9,454 nucleotides of DNA. It comes from Candidatus Iainarchaeum sp. (GTDB taxonomy: Archaea; Iainarchaeota; Iainarchaeia; Iainarchaeales; Iainarchaeaceae). A program made the position numbers and the translations under genes. The stretch lies in assembly GCA_013331625.1 (NCBI GenBank), contig DUGC01000116.1, positions 45,487 to 54,940 of the forward strand. The letters run 5' to 3'. Under the pieces are notes generated by a model. It worked only from the letters and a program-made list of their open reading frames with translations, was not told the DNA's origin and searched no databases. Position 1 is the first letter of the stretch; each line of letters opens with the position of its first letter. This document shows, in pieces, positions 1 to 6,581 of this stretch.

Positions 1-1176
1 CGCGTCAACCTGATATCAGTCAGCGACCCGCAAAAAGTATTCACCTTTAACGAGATGGAACTCATCAACCGCAGCAGCGGGATGGACCCATACGGCACAC
101 TCATAGTGCAGGGCGACATTGCATCAAAGCGCCTTGCCGCAGGGGATTATAAGATAAGGGCCAATTTCCGGTGGAATTATGGCCGCGACCCGTATTCAGA
201 CTGGAACTATGAAATTCCAATCAGGCTCACCGGAGGGGAACCTGCTGCAACGCCACCGTCAACTTTTGGAATGTCCCAAATTGCGCCTGCCCAAGGAACA
301 AGGATAAGATACCCTTCTGGCACAGAGAACTCATTCCATGTCGAGATAAGGCTGCCACAGGAAACGCCCGGAAAGAGCGTGGTTTCATTTGGCCATACCG
401 GCAAAATCGTGCAGGTTGAAAACCCTGACCTTGCAATTGGACGGGAACTGGCAGAATTCCGCGAGGACTGGATGGGGCCGATGGGGCTTACAAAGGGGGA
501 TGTGAATGCACACAGAACCCTTCCATTGGGCCACTATAACCTCGAAGTGACCTATACATGGCGCGAGAGCACACCTGAACGCAATCCTTTGCAGACATTT
601 GAATACACGGACCGCGTTTCAATACCATTTGAAGTCTATGACCCCGCAAATGACAGGTATGTGATTGAAAGGGTACTGCCGCAAAATGTGATGATTCCCG
701 GGGTTTTATTCCCCTCAAGGCTCCTTGCAGACCCGCGCTCTGACAATTACACCGGGCTAGTTATAACAGAAACACTGCCACCGGAACTTGAGTATGTGAG
801 GATGCCAGCCGAGACGCAGCCTGAAAAGGACAGCAACCCGCTCGTATGGCTATTAAGGGACCAGAACAGCGTCCCTTTCACGCAGGTCAGGTATGGCCTC
901 AAAGTCAGGGAAGGCACGGCACCGGGAACAATAATCCGCATGGCAGGCACGGGGGAAATATTAGGCACCCAAAAGCCGATTGGGGGCGATGCCACGATCA
1001 CGGTTGCAGGGGAGAACCTCAGCTGCCCCATACCAAACCAGATGCTTCTGGGTTTCATTGACAACTGGGGAAGGTTCGTGCGCGACGACCTGAGGCCACA
1101 GGACCCGATTGTGGATGACATGGCATTGCTGCAGATAATAGAAAAGTGGAGAAACTGCCTGAGAGGGGGGAATTAG
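1..1176 (+). CDS. Large exported surface protein with Ig-like repeats, 5'-truncated by the window
   Basis: The reading frame is open from the first base, so the true start lies upstream; 391 residues are visible, and the ATG at 55 is internal. Two Ig-like units can be aligned by eye: the first runs through LAAGDYKIRANFRW to YEIPIRL (about residues 45-77), the second through LPLGHYNLEVTYTW to RVSIPFEVY (about 177-213). A third unit (about 220-340, with ITETLPPELEYV and ending GGDATITV) resembles DUF11-type extracellular domains and is shared with the next gene. The C-terminus (GFIDNWGR...DDMALLQIIEKW) resembles an ID-x-W ... D-x-x-LL-x-x-I-x-x-W motif that I recall from the ends of archaeal secreted proteins. 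There is no C-terminal membrane helix. The gene ends 3 bases before the next start, so the pair is one operon. Extracellular location is inferred from domain type and neighbour; the function is unknown. Confidence 0.8.
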   Translation, partial: RVNLISVSDPQKVFTFNEMELINRSSGMDPYGTLIVQGDIASKRLAAGDYKIRANFRWNYGRDPYSDWNYEIPIRLTGGEPAATPPSTFGMSQIAPAQGTRIRYPSGTENSFHVEIRLPQETPGKSVVSFGHTGKIVQVENPDLAIGRELAEFREDWMGPMGLTKGDVNAHRTLPLGHYNLEVTYTWRESTPERNPLQTFEYTDRVSIPFEVYDPANDRYVIERVLPQNVMIPGVLFPSRLLADPRSDNYTGLVITETLPPELEYVRMPAETQPEKDSNPLVWLLRDQNSVPFTQVRYGLKVREGTAPGTIIRMAGTGEILGTQKPIGGDATITVAGENLSCPIPNQMLLGFIDNWGRFVRDDLRPQDPIVDDMALLQIIEKWRNCLRGGN

Positions 1177-1179
1177 CAA

Positions 1180-1755
1180 ATGAAAAACATCGCTCTAACT
1201 CTGATTTTTCTGGTTGCAATTGCGGCGGCAGGATACGCTGGCGACATCACAGTCACGCGCTCGGTGCCCCAGATAACTGCACTAAACCAGGAGTTCACGG
1301 TATTGCTGCAGGCAAATGCGGAAGCGGGAGACCCGAGCGGGATAATCATATCGGAAACGATCCCACAGGAATGGGGCATAATAAGCGCAGAGAGCGCATG
1401 CAACATCAACGAGGCCAAAAGGCTGGTAAAATGCGTCCTTTATGGCGAGAATATCGACAAAATCCTGCATTATAATCTCAAAGCCCCTGCAAAAGCGCCT
1501 GAGAAAGCGGCCGCAATAAGCGGGGAGTGGAAAACACTGAGCGATTCGGGGGCAATCACCGGCGGGATGCTAATGATAACCCCGCCACAGGCAGCACCGC
1601 CTGCAGCAAAAGACACTCAGGAAGCAGCTCCGCAGGAAAAGCCGCCCGCGCAGGACAATACCCTGCTCATGGCTTTGGCAGCGGTCATAATTTTATTGCT
1701 TGCGGCAATAGCACTGCAGGTTTCAAAAGGGAAAAAAGGGGAAAAGAAAAAATAA
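1180..1755 (+). CDS. Small secreted protein with DUF11-like domain and C-terminal membrane anchor
   Basis: This 191-residue protein has a clear Sec signal peptide (residues 1-20, probable cleavage AGYA|GD). A single beta-rich domain follows (about 21-134). It has two cysteines (C74, C85) that could pair, then a Pro/Ala/Gln linker (135-159), one hydrophobic helix (161-181) and a lysine-rich cytoplasmic tail. The domain matches the last domain of the preceding gene: ISETIPQEW against ITETLPPEL, and later LHYNLK against VRYGLK with a downstream G-(D/G)-x-x-I/M-T. The ATG lies 3 bases after the upstream stop, with a G-rich Shine-Dalgarno-like GAGAGGGGGG at 1161-1170. It probably sits on the outer face of the membrane and may hold the larger upstream protein, but that partnership is inferred only from co-transcription and domain similarity. 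Confidence 0.85.
   Translation: MKNIALTLIFLVAIAAAGYAGDITVTRSVPQITALNQEFTVLLQANAEAGDPSGIIISETIPQEWGIISAESACNINEAKRLVKCVLYGENIDKILHYNLKAPAKAPEKAAAISGEWKTLSDSGAITGGMLMITPPQAAPPAAKDTQEAAPQEKPPAQDNTLLMALAAVIILLLAAIALQVSKGKKGEKKK
1725..1752 (-). terminator. Candidate U-rich terminator for rfcL inside the convergent gene
   Basis: Downstream of the rfcL stop, its transcript would read four U-tracts in a row (6, 4, 6 and 4 U, opposite the A-runs at 1747-1752, 1742-1745, 1732-1737 and 1725-1728). Archaeal RNA polymerases terminate at such oligo-U stretches without needing a hairpin. The same bases encode the lysine-rich tail of the plus-strand gene. The role is inferred. Confidence 0.45.
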
Positions 1756-1774
1756 GGGTTGCCCGGTTAAAATT

Positions 1775-3178
1775 TCAATACAGCCTTGTCTGCTTCCCTT
1801 TCTGGTCTTCCTGCCCAAGGCCGCTATCCGTGTCACCGGGCTTTCCTTCAGGCTGCGCTTCTAGCCCGGAAAGCGAATGCGCAAATTCATGCTTTGGCCG
1901 CGCATTTTTCTCCCTGAGCTCCTGGCCATCGGCAAGGATCGACTGGACCTTTTTTGTATCCGCAGAGGACTGCAGGAGGAATGCAAGTTCCTTTTCCTCA
2001 AGGCCGAAGAGGGCACACATGTGGACTGCGGCATCGCGGTCATTTTGGAAAATATCACGAAGATATGGCAGGTCAGCAGAAACCACCTTTGCCGAGGATG
2101 TGTGCGTCACCTTGCCTACCTTGAGGCCGAGCTCTTTTCGCATTGAGCGCGCCGAAGATGTCTTTGAGAGCATCGAGAGAAGGCCGGGAAACTGGTACAT
2201 CACAAAGTCATGGGACACATTTACCTTTGCAAGCGCGACGCCTTCTGCGGCAAGCTCGGTGCTATAGCGCAAAAACCCCCAGTGCTGCCTGCGGTAGATC
2301 CGCCCATTGAAGATATCGGCCCGCGAAAGCCGCTCAAAAGCCGCCGCAACATCACCGGGATTTTGGTACTGGCGCGGTATGTTCTCATCAATCCACATGA
2401 AAAGCAGGCCATTGTCAAGGTCCGCTTTCGAGCGCATTGAACGCACCTCGCCAAAATCAGTCCCCTTGAAGATTGATTTCATGACACTGAAAACCTTCTG
2501 CTGCCTCTCGCGCGAAGAGAGTGCACTGACATCTGCAGGCGCGACCCTGCCGCCAAAAGAAAGGGTCTGCAGGTCAAGGAGGCATGAGCGCATGTCGCCT
2601 GAAGAGTTCTTTGCAAGCTCTTTTATTGCATCGGCATCGAATTCAACCCCCTCCAGCGCAAGTATTTCCCCAAGGCGGTTTGCAAGCGAAATATAATTTA
2701 TCTTCTTGAATTCGAATGCCTTGCAGATAAAACGCAGGGCCGAAACGCTCTTGTTTTCAAAAATGTCAATTGCGGTAAGGACTATCGGGTTCTGGCTCTC
2801 TTTTATCACGGAGGCAATAGCGGAGGCGCCGCCGCGATCCGTGCGCGTGAGGGCATCAACCTCATCTATCAGTATGAGCCTCTTTTTCCCGAAAAAAGAC
2901 GCATTCTGCGATGCTGCCCCCACAACCTTTTCAATGGCGTCCTTTGAGCGCAGGTCTGAACTATTAAGTTCAACAATCTCCCACCCGAATTTTTTTGCAA
3001 TCAGGTATGCAAGGGCTGTTTTGCCGGAGCCTGTCTGCCCCCATAAAAGCAGGGGCGGGGATTTCGCGCCACTATTCCACTGCCCTGCCCACTCAAGGGA
3101 CTTTTCCACAATCTCCGAATTGCCTATGAATTCTTCCTCGCCATGGGGGAAGTATTTCTCGGTCCAGAGCACTGACAT
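1775..3178 (-). CDS. rfcL: Replication factor C large subunit (clamp loader)
   Basis: The AAA+ subunit that, with RFC small subunits, opens the PCNA ring and loads it on primed DNA. From the ATG at 3178 it is 467 residues, in the usual range for archaeal RfcL. It begins MSVLWTEKYFP, matching the family's WTEKYRP box. Walker A is GQTGSGKT (47-54), Walker B LILIDEVD (101-108), and the sensor 2 segment is SSGDMRSCLLDLQ (192-204, R197). A clamp-loader collar region follows, then a polar tail rich in Gly, Lys and Gln. Two oddities: the sensor 1 position, usually Asn in LTAND-like motifs, reads LTAID (I137); and the protein ends in KQTRLY, which looks like a cut-short PIP box (QxxLxxF/Y). A TTG at 3202 would add 8 residues before the WTEKY box and falls in the promoter, so I prefer 3178. 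It converges with the plus-strand secreted protein 19 bases away. Confidence 0.95.
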   Translation of the reverse strand: MSVLWTEKYFPHGEEEFIGNSEIVEKSLEWAGQWNSGAKSPPLLLWGQTGSGKTALAYLIAKKFGWEIVELNSSDLRSKDAIEKVVGAASQNASFFGKKRLILIDEVDALTRTDRGGASAIASVIKESQNPIVLTAIDIFENKSVSALRFICKAFEFKKINYISLANRLGEILALEGVEFDADAIKELAKNSSGDMRSCLLDLQTLSFGGRVAPADVSALSSRERQQKVFSVMKSIFKGTDFGEVRSMRSKADLDNGLLFMWIDENIPRQYQNPGDVAAAFERLSRADIFNGRIYRRQHWGFLRYSTELAAEGVALAKVNVSHDFVMYQFPGLLSMLSKTSSARSMRKELGLKVGKVTHTSSAKVVSADLPYLRDIFQNDRDAAVHMCALFGLEEKELAFLLQSSADTKKVQSILADGQELREKNARPKHEFAHSLSGLEAQPEGKPGDTDSGLGQEDQKGKQTRLY

Positions 3179-3200
3179 GAAACAATCACACAAAGAAAAC

Positions 3201-3208
3201 AATAAAAC
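3201..3208 (-). promoter_or_regulatory. TATA-like box for rfcL
   Basis: On the minus strand this reads GTTTTATT, 23-30 bases before the ATG at 3178. That is the spacing expected if transcription starts at or next to the ATG. No Shine-Dalgarno sequence precedes the ATG. Confidence 0.55.
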
Positions 3209-3220
3209 AGGAGCGCAAAG

Positions 3221-4029
3221 TCAGGGCATGCGGGAATATTCCCTTCTGCCGACCTTTTTCATCATAGCATCCTTGGCAGCCTTCCTATGCCTTTCCACCT
3301 GCCGGCCATATTCTTGCGCTGCCACCCCCGGGTACCTGGGGGGAATTTCCAGACGGGAAACAAGCCCTCTGGACCTTGCGGTTTTGGGCCACCTGAGAGG
3401 TAAAAAAGGAACGCCACGGCATAGCCAACGCTTTATTCAATTTATCAAATCTGGAAACACGGCTCTTAAATCCATCATGCCCAGCCATCTCTGTGGCCCC
3501 AACGCCCCCGCCGAACTTTGCCCCCTGTAAATTTGTAACCACAAGTTCAAGATGCTTATCCCTGCATTGCAGCCACCCCCCTGCGCTTGCAAGGAATTCC
3601 CCATCCGACGAAACTGAAACTTCAAATACCGATTCTGGATGCACACCCATTGCATAACGGATATCAAATCCCCCGATATTAACCTGTTTTCTTGCAAGCC
3701 AGTGCCTGATAAAAATGCCATTTGCCCTCAGTGAACTTAAAGCGTCACTAAAAGTGATCCGCTTGAACTTGAGGGCGGCCAGAATTTTTCCGGCAGATCC
3801 TGAATAATGTAACCATCTTTTTGCCGGAGTAATGCTTTTTTACGGCAGAAGTTATCATCTCCAACCGAAATGACAGTTCCTTCCCGAAATTGCCTGAACT
3901 GATAGAGGGGCTTTCCCTGAAAAGGCAATTTCTCGCAAGCTGTGCTGCATCATCATCCGGCAAATTGCGGGCTGATAAAAATGCATGATACATATAAAAT
4001 TGATTTGCTGTCAGTTTCATCAAATTCAC
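3221..4029 (-). pseudogene. Frameshifted gene downstream of cdc6; middle resembles tRNA-splicing endonuclease catalytic domain
   Basis: No single frame covers this stretch, but a coding-like protein can be followed across frames. It starts at GTG 4029, whose GTGA overlaps the cdc6 stop (a better ATG is at 4020), and reads MKLTANQFYMYHAFLSARNL. It shifts near 3905-3925 (T4/C4 tracts) to LYQFRQFREGTVISVGDDNF, then at an A5 tract (3785-3789) to ILAALKFKRITFSDALSSLR. That last frame stays open about 550 bases without an early start codon. A T6 tract (3402-3407) leads to the ending SRGLVSRLEIPPRYPG...REYSRMP, stop at 3221-3223. The middle resembles the EndA catalytic domain: LRANGIFI (cf. DLRxRGYxV), GGFDIRY (cf. 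GADFRxY), HPESVFEVSV (cf. HSEYLVxV) and DKHLELVV (cf. RKKLLxAVV). This gives candidate Tyr (3654-3656), His (3639-3641) and Lys (3555-3557). The disrupted gene is well supported; the EndA identity is a weak guess. Sequencing error in homopolymers could mimic decay. Confidence 0.55.
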
Positions 4030-5171
4030 TTCTTGGCACTAAGCTGCTTTTCAATTTCCTTTTCAAGCAGCTGCCTTGGCGCCCTTACATGATATTCGCG
4101 GCTCTTGCCGCGGTTCCCAAGGCTTATGGGCCTGCCCTCAACCAGACCCTGCTTTTCAAGCACTGAAAGTATGTCGCGCAGCCTGCGCTCCTTGAGGCCA
4201 TCACCGCTTCCCCTTGAATAGAGCTCATAAACCCTGCCTGATTGCACCGGCTGGTTTTGGCATATTATCTGCAAAAGCCCGAGCTCGTCTTTATCAAGGT
4301 GCTTGAGGCCTTTGAGCAAAGAGACCGCATCGACATCCTCAAAGGCGCTGGCAAGGTCTGCAAGCTGCACTTTGGGCCGGTTGGCGCGCTCTGCAATCCG
4401 CCCAGCCTTGAGGAGCGATTCAAGCGCAACACGGCAATCCCCCCCAAGCCTTGCAGCATGCGCGGCAGCGACATTTACCACCTCATTATCAAGCGCCCCC
4501 TTCACGAAGGCAAGCTCTGCACGCTCGGAAATTATCCCCTTGAGCTGCGCCGGCCCGTAAGGGTCGAACATTACTGTCTGCTCTGCCATTGAACTCTTAA
4601 TGCGCGCGTCAAGGCGGCTTGTGAGGGCAGTGTCATTTGAGATCATGACAATCCCCATGGAGAGCTTTTCATGCTCGACGATTCGCACAAGGTCATAGAG
4701 GGTCTTCGAGTTTGCTTCCGAGAGCAAAAGCTGGTCGACCTCATCGAGCACAACAACAGGGGTATAGCCGCACTTGCGCAGGTATTCGGCCATTTTTGAA
4801 AAGATCTCATCAGTTGCAAGGCCGCGGCGCGGCAATGCCGCCCCCACAAAATTTGCTATCGCGCTAAGGACTGCGGTCCTTGAATTATACTCAAAGCAGT
4901 TGAGGTAGAGCAATTTTGCGCGGTCAAAGGAATCCTGCAGCTCGCGCAGCACATATTTCACGCACGCAGTCTTCCCGACCCCCGTGGGCCCTGCAACAAA
5001 GGCATTGAAGGGCTTTCTGCCCCTGAGCACAGGGTCAAAGCAATAGGCAAGTGACTCAATTTCCTTCTCCCTAAACGGCAGCCGTTCAGGTATGAATTCA
5101 GGATAGAGGAAGCGTTCATCAAGGAACACGCTCGCCTCGCGGAACTTGCCCGAAAAAAGGTTTTTTGCCAT
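4026..5171 (-). CDS. cdc6: Orc1/Cdc6 replication initiator
   Basis: A 381-residue AAA+ protein of normal family length that binds origin DNA and helps load the MCM helicase. Visible features: Walker A GPTGVGKT (61-68); Walker B VVVLDEVD (139-146); sensor 1 ISND (177-180); the RIKSSM segment (190-195), equivalent to the family's R(I/V)xSS(L/M) box and probable arginine finger; and sensor 2 GGDCRVALESLLKAG (243-257, R247). A C-terminal winged helix (about 295-375) follows, with the LKERRLRDILSVLEKQGLVEG stretch. Cys at the 'GDARRAL' position is a mild departure. The start ATG at 5171 is preceded by a TATA-like box but no Shine-Dalgarno sequence. The stop overlaps the GTG of the broken downstream gene (GTGA). 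The divergent spacer upstream is a natural place for an origin, since archaeal origins often adjoin this gene. Confidence 0.95.
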   Translation of the reverse strand: MAKNLFSGKFREASVFLDERFLYPEFIPERLPFREKEIESLAYCFDPVLRGRKPFNAFVAGPTGVGKTACVKYVLRELQDSFDRAKLLYLNCFEYNSRTAVLSAIANFVGAALPRRGLATDEIFSKMAEYLRKCGYTPVVVLDEVDQLLLSEANSKTLYDLVRIVEHEKLSMGIVMISNDTALTSRLDARIKSSMAEQTVMFDPYGPAQLKGIISERAELAFVKGALDNEVVNVAAAHAARLGGDCRVALESLLKAGRIAERANRPKVQLADLASAFEDVDAVSLLKGLKHLDKDELGLLQIICQNQPVQSGRVYELYSRGSGDGLKERRLRDILSVLEKQGLVEGRPISLGNRGKSREYHVRAPRQLLEKEIEKQLSAKK

Positions 5172-5193
5172 GAATAATTAAAGACATCACACT

Positions 5194-5203
5194 TATTAAA
5201 AAT
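5194..5203 (-). promoter_or_regulatory. TATA-like box for cdc6
   Basis: On the minus strand the box reads ATTTTTAATA, 23-32 bases before the cdc6 ATG. The stretch from 5172 to 5209 is A/T-rich, in contrast to the surrounding sequence. Confidence 0.55.
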
Positions 5204-5327
5204 ACACAAAGCTGCAGGGCCATGCCTTCTATAATGCCCCGATTTGGCAATACAAAAGCGTTCACACCGGCAACGGACTCTCCCGAAAGCAATAAAGGCA
5301 AAGGCGCGGCAATGCATATCGGCTCAA

Positions 5328-5343
5328 TGGGCTTATCAGCCCA
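5328..5343. repeat. Short perfect hairpin TGGGCT-tatc-AGCCCA
   Basis: Six-base arms pair perfectly around a four-base loop, only 3 bases before the larger G-tract inverted repeat. It could be part of the same origin or regulatory structure; no function can be assigned from sequence. Confidence 0.5.
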
Positions 5344-5346
5344 ACA

Positions 5347-5395
5347 GGGGCTAAGGGGAAAAAATTCCTGATTCTTATCTTCCCCCTTAACCCCC
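5347..5395. repeat. Inverted repeat with G-tracts
   Basis: The left arm GGGGCTAAGGGGAA (5347-5360) is matched on the opposite strand by the right arm TTCCCCCTTAACCCCC (5380-5395, reverse complement GGGGGTTAAGGGGGAA), with about 19 bases between. The arms differ by one base substitution and one extra G. It could be paired initiator-binding sites or an operator for either divergent gene. Confidence 0.6.
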
Positions 5396-5468
5396 TTTAG
5401 AACGGGATAAAAATTCACGGGACTTTTTGGAAATGCACACAATGGCGCCCTGCTAAGGAAACTGAAAC

Positions 5469-5476
5469 AATTAAAA
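5469..5476 (+). promoter_or_regulatory. TATA-like box for the small membrane protein operon
   Basis: AATTAAAA lies 25-32 bases before the ATG at 5501, the same geometry as the other start sites here. No Shine-Dalgarno sequence is present, which fits a leaderless transcript. Confidence 0.5.
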
Positions 5477-5500
5477 GCCTCAACCCATGTAGGTTAATAT

Positions 5501-5800
5501 ATGAGTGATGACCACAGCCATGACAGCCACGCAGGCAGCGGCAAGGGTGGCAACAAGTCCTCAACTGACAATGCGTTCAAGAAAATAGAGGATTACCTGC
5601 ATGCAAAAATACAGCGCTTTGTCGCATTCATCTTCATCCTCATTGCAACAGGGGCGGCGCTTGGGGCAATATTTGCAGGAAAAGGCTGGGCGGAATACGT
5701 GGTGCTCGTGCCCGCAGCTGCAGGGCTCATAGCATATTACAGCAGGGACTTTGCGGTTGCGGTATTTGCGATTTTACTTATTTTCCTAGTGATATTGTAA
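5501..5800 (+). CDS. Small membrane protein, His-rich N-terminus, three helices
   Basis: This 99-residue protein begins with a polar cytoplasmic or surface segment containing three histidines in DDHSHDSH (3-10) and a Gly/Ser/Lys linker. An amphipathic stretch follows (24-38), then three hydrophobic helices (about 39-59, 63-80 and 83-99); the last ends at the C-terminus with almost no tail. I do not recognise a family. The histidine cluster could bind metal, but no catalytic motif is visible. It is the first gene of a two-gene operon, 14 bases before the winged-helix gene, so it may be a membrane partner or sensor component of that regulator. That link rests on gene order only. Confidence 0.8.
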   Translation: MSDDHSHDSHAGSGKGGNKSSTDNAFKKIEDYLHAKIQRFVAFIFILIATGAALGAIFAGKGWAEYVVLVPAAAGLIAYYSRDFAVAVFAILLIFLVIL

Positions 5801-5814
5801 AGGGGCTAATCGGG

Positions 5815-6483
5815 ATGGAGATTTCACTTTCAACAAGCGAGTTCAAGGCGCTCTCATCAGAGTCCCGCACAAGGATACTCAAGCTGCTAGATGAGAGGAA
5901 CCATACGCTCTCAGAGCTGTCTGCAAAGACAAGCATGGCAGCGCCCACAATAAAGCAGCATGCCGCAATACTCATGCAATCGGGCCTTATTGAGCTGCGC
6001 GATGAGGGGAGAAAGTGGAAATATTATGCGCTCACGCGCAAAGGCAAGGAACTGCTCAGCGCGCAAAAAGCCCCGAGCACAAACATACTCATCATACTCT
6101 CAAGCGGGATCGTTGTTGCACTGTTAGGATTTGCGCTGATGTTTTCCGTAGTGCCCCTTGGCTCGATTGAAAGCGCGCAGCAGAGAATAACAGATCCGCC
6201 AGGGATATCAACAGACAATGGCGGGCCATTTATTTCCGGAACAGATGCAAACCCCCAAGGCAGCCAAAAAACAGGGGATGGCAGCGTAACGGAACAGCCA
6301 GCGCTTGGAATCAGCGTAATTGCCACAAAATGCGTGCCCGCAAATGCGGATACTAACTCACAAGAAGCCACGGAGAACTGCGCCCGGGGTGCAACAAGGG
6401 AGGAATGCGCCCTGATATATGATTTTAATTCCGGCACAGCTGCGCAGGCAGACATGAATGCAGCATGCACATGGAACGAGTGA
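5815..6483 (+). CDS. Membrane-anchored ArsR-like winged-helix regulator with Cys-containing outer domain
   Basis: A 222-residue one-component regulator candidate. Residues 1-80 form an ArsR/MarR-type winged helix: FKALSSESRTRILKLLDE (10-27) is the typical first helix of ArsR-like repressors. A helix-turn-helix follows (TLSELSAKTSMAAPTIKQHA, 31-50), then a wing ending KWKYYALTRKGKEL. One hydrophobic helix (90-112) follows a basic stretch, so the N-terminus should be inside and the C-terminal part (113-222) outside. The outer part is low-complexity, then has four cysteines (C173, C189, C198, C218) that could form two disulfides. The ATG at 5815 follows AGGGGCTAATCGGG. The next operon downstream carries a palindrome in its promoter and is the obvious candidate target. 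DNA-binding fold and topology are well supported; ligand and target are unknown. Confidence 0.85.
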   Translation: MEISLSTSEFKALSSESRTRILKLLDERNHTLSELSAKTSMAAPTIKQHAAILMQSGLIELRDEGRKWKYYALTRKGKELLSAQKAPSTNILIILSSGIVVALLGFALMFSVVPLGSIESAQQRITDPPGISTDNGGPFISGTDANPQGSQKTGDGSVTEQPALGISVIATKCVPANADTNSQEATENCARGATREECALIYDFNSGTAAQADMNAACTWNE

Positions 6484-6533
6484 ATTACCCTACCCCCTGG
6501 CAAGCCGCAAGGAATTCACCCAGACAGGAATAA

Positions 6534-6558
6534 ACGTCAATTGACGTAATATTTATAT
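6534..6558 (+). promoter_or_regulatory. Pilin operon promoter: 14-base palindrome plus TATA box
   Basis: ACGTCAATTGACGT (6534-6547) is a perfect palindrome, directly followed by the TATA-like TTTATAT (6552-6558), 24-30 bases before the ATG at 6582. The 16 bases ATTGACGTAATATTTA (6540-6555) recur in the promoter of the opposing pilin operon at the same distance from its start. A protein bound here would cover the BRE/TATA region, which usually means repression. Just upstream, 6484-6533 holds nothing I recognise. Confidence 0.7.
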
Positions 6559-6581
6559 CCTTTTTTGTACACCATTAAAAC

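Larger units (their letters stand above)
5172..5500. other. Divergent intergenic spacer, candidate replication origin
   Basis: This 329-base gap between cdc6 and the divergent plus-strand gene has no convincing gene. It holds the cdc6 TATA-like box at one end and that of the plus-strand gene at the other. Between them are an A/T-rich stretch beside cdc6, a small perfect hairpin (5328-5343) and a long inverted repeat with G-tracts (5347-5395). Three copies of GYTAAGG occur: 5350-5356 (+), 5385-5391 (-) and 5452-5458 (+). Archaeal origins often lie next to cdc6, with inverted origin-recognition boxes flanked by G-strings. I do not see a clean match to the known ORB consensus, so the origin call is inference from position and symmetry. 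Confidence 0.35.

Noticed and set aside
1527..2267. Plus-strand frame of 246 codons spanning the end of the secreted gene and rfcL
   Set aside because: It overlaps two well-supported genes in the wrong frames and has no recognisable features.
3179..3202. TTG start for rfcL adding eight residues
   Set aside because: The extension precedes the conserved WTEKY box and would lie in the TATA region; ATG 3178 fits both the family and the promoter spacing.
2706..3530. Long plus-strand open frame of 274 codons opposite rfcL
   Set aside because: Antisense to a clear RfcL gene, with low-complexity, Ser/Arg-rich translation and no domain; a mirror effect of codon bias.
3285..3650. Minus-strand 121-codon frame taken as an intact gene on its own
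   Set aside because: The same frame stays open well upstream without a start codon and the EndA-like motifs cross its nominal ATG; it is better read as a fragment of the frameshifted gene.
5119..5442. Minus-strand frame covering much of the cdc6 upstream spacer
   Set aside because: It overlaps the cdc6 start in another frame, contains the TATA region and the inverted repeat, and has no coding character.
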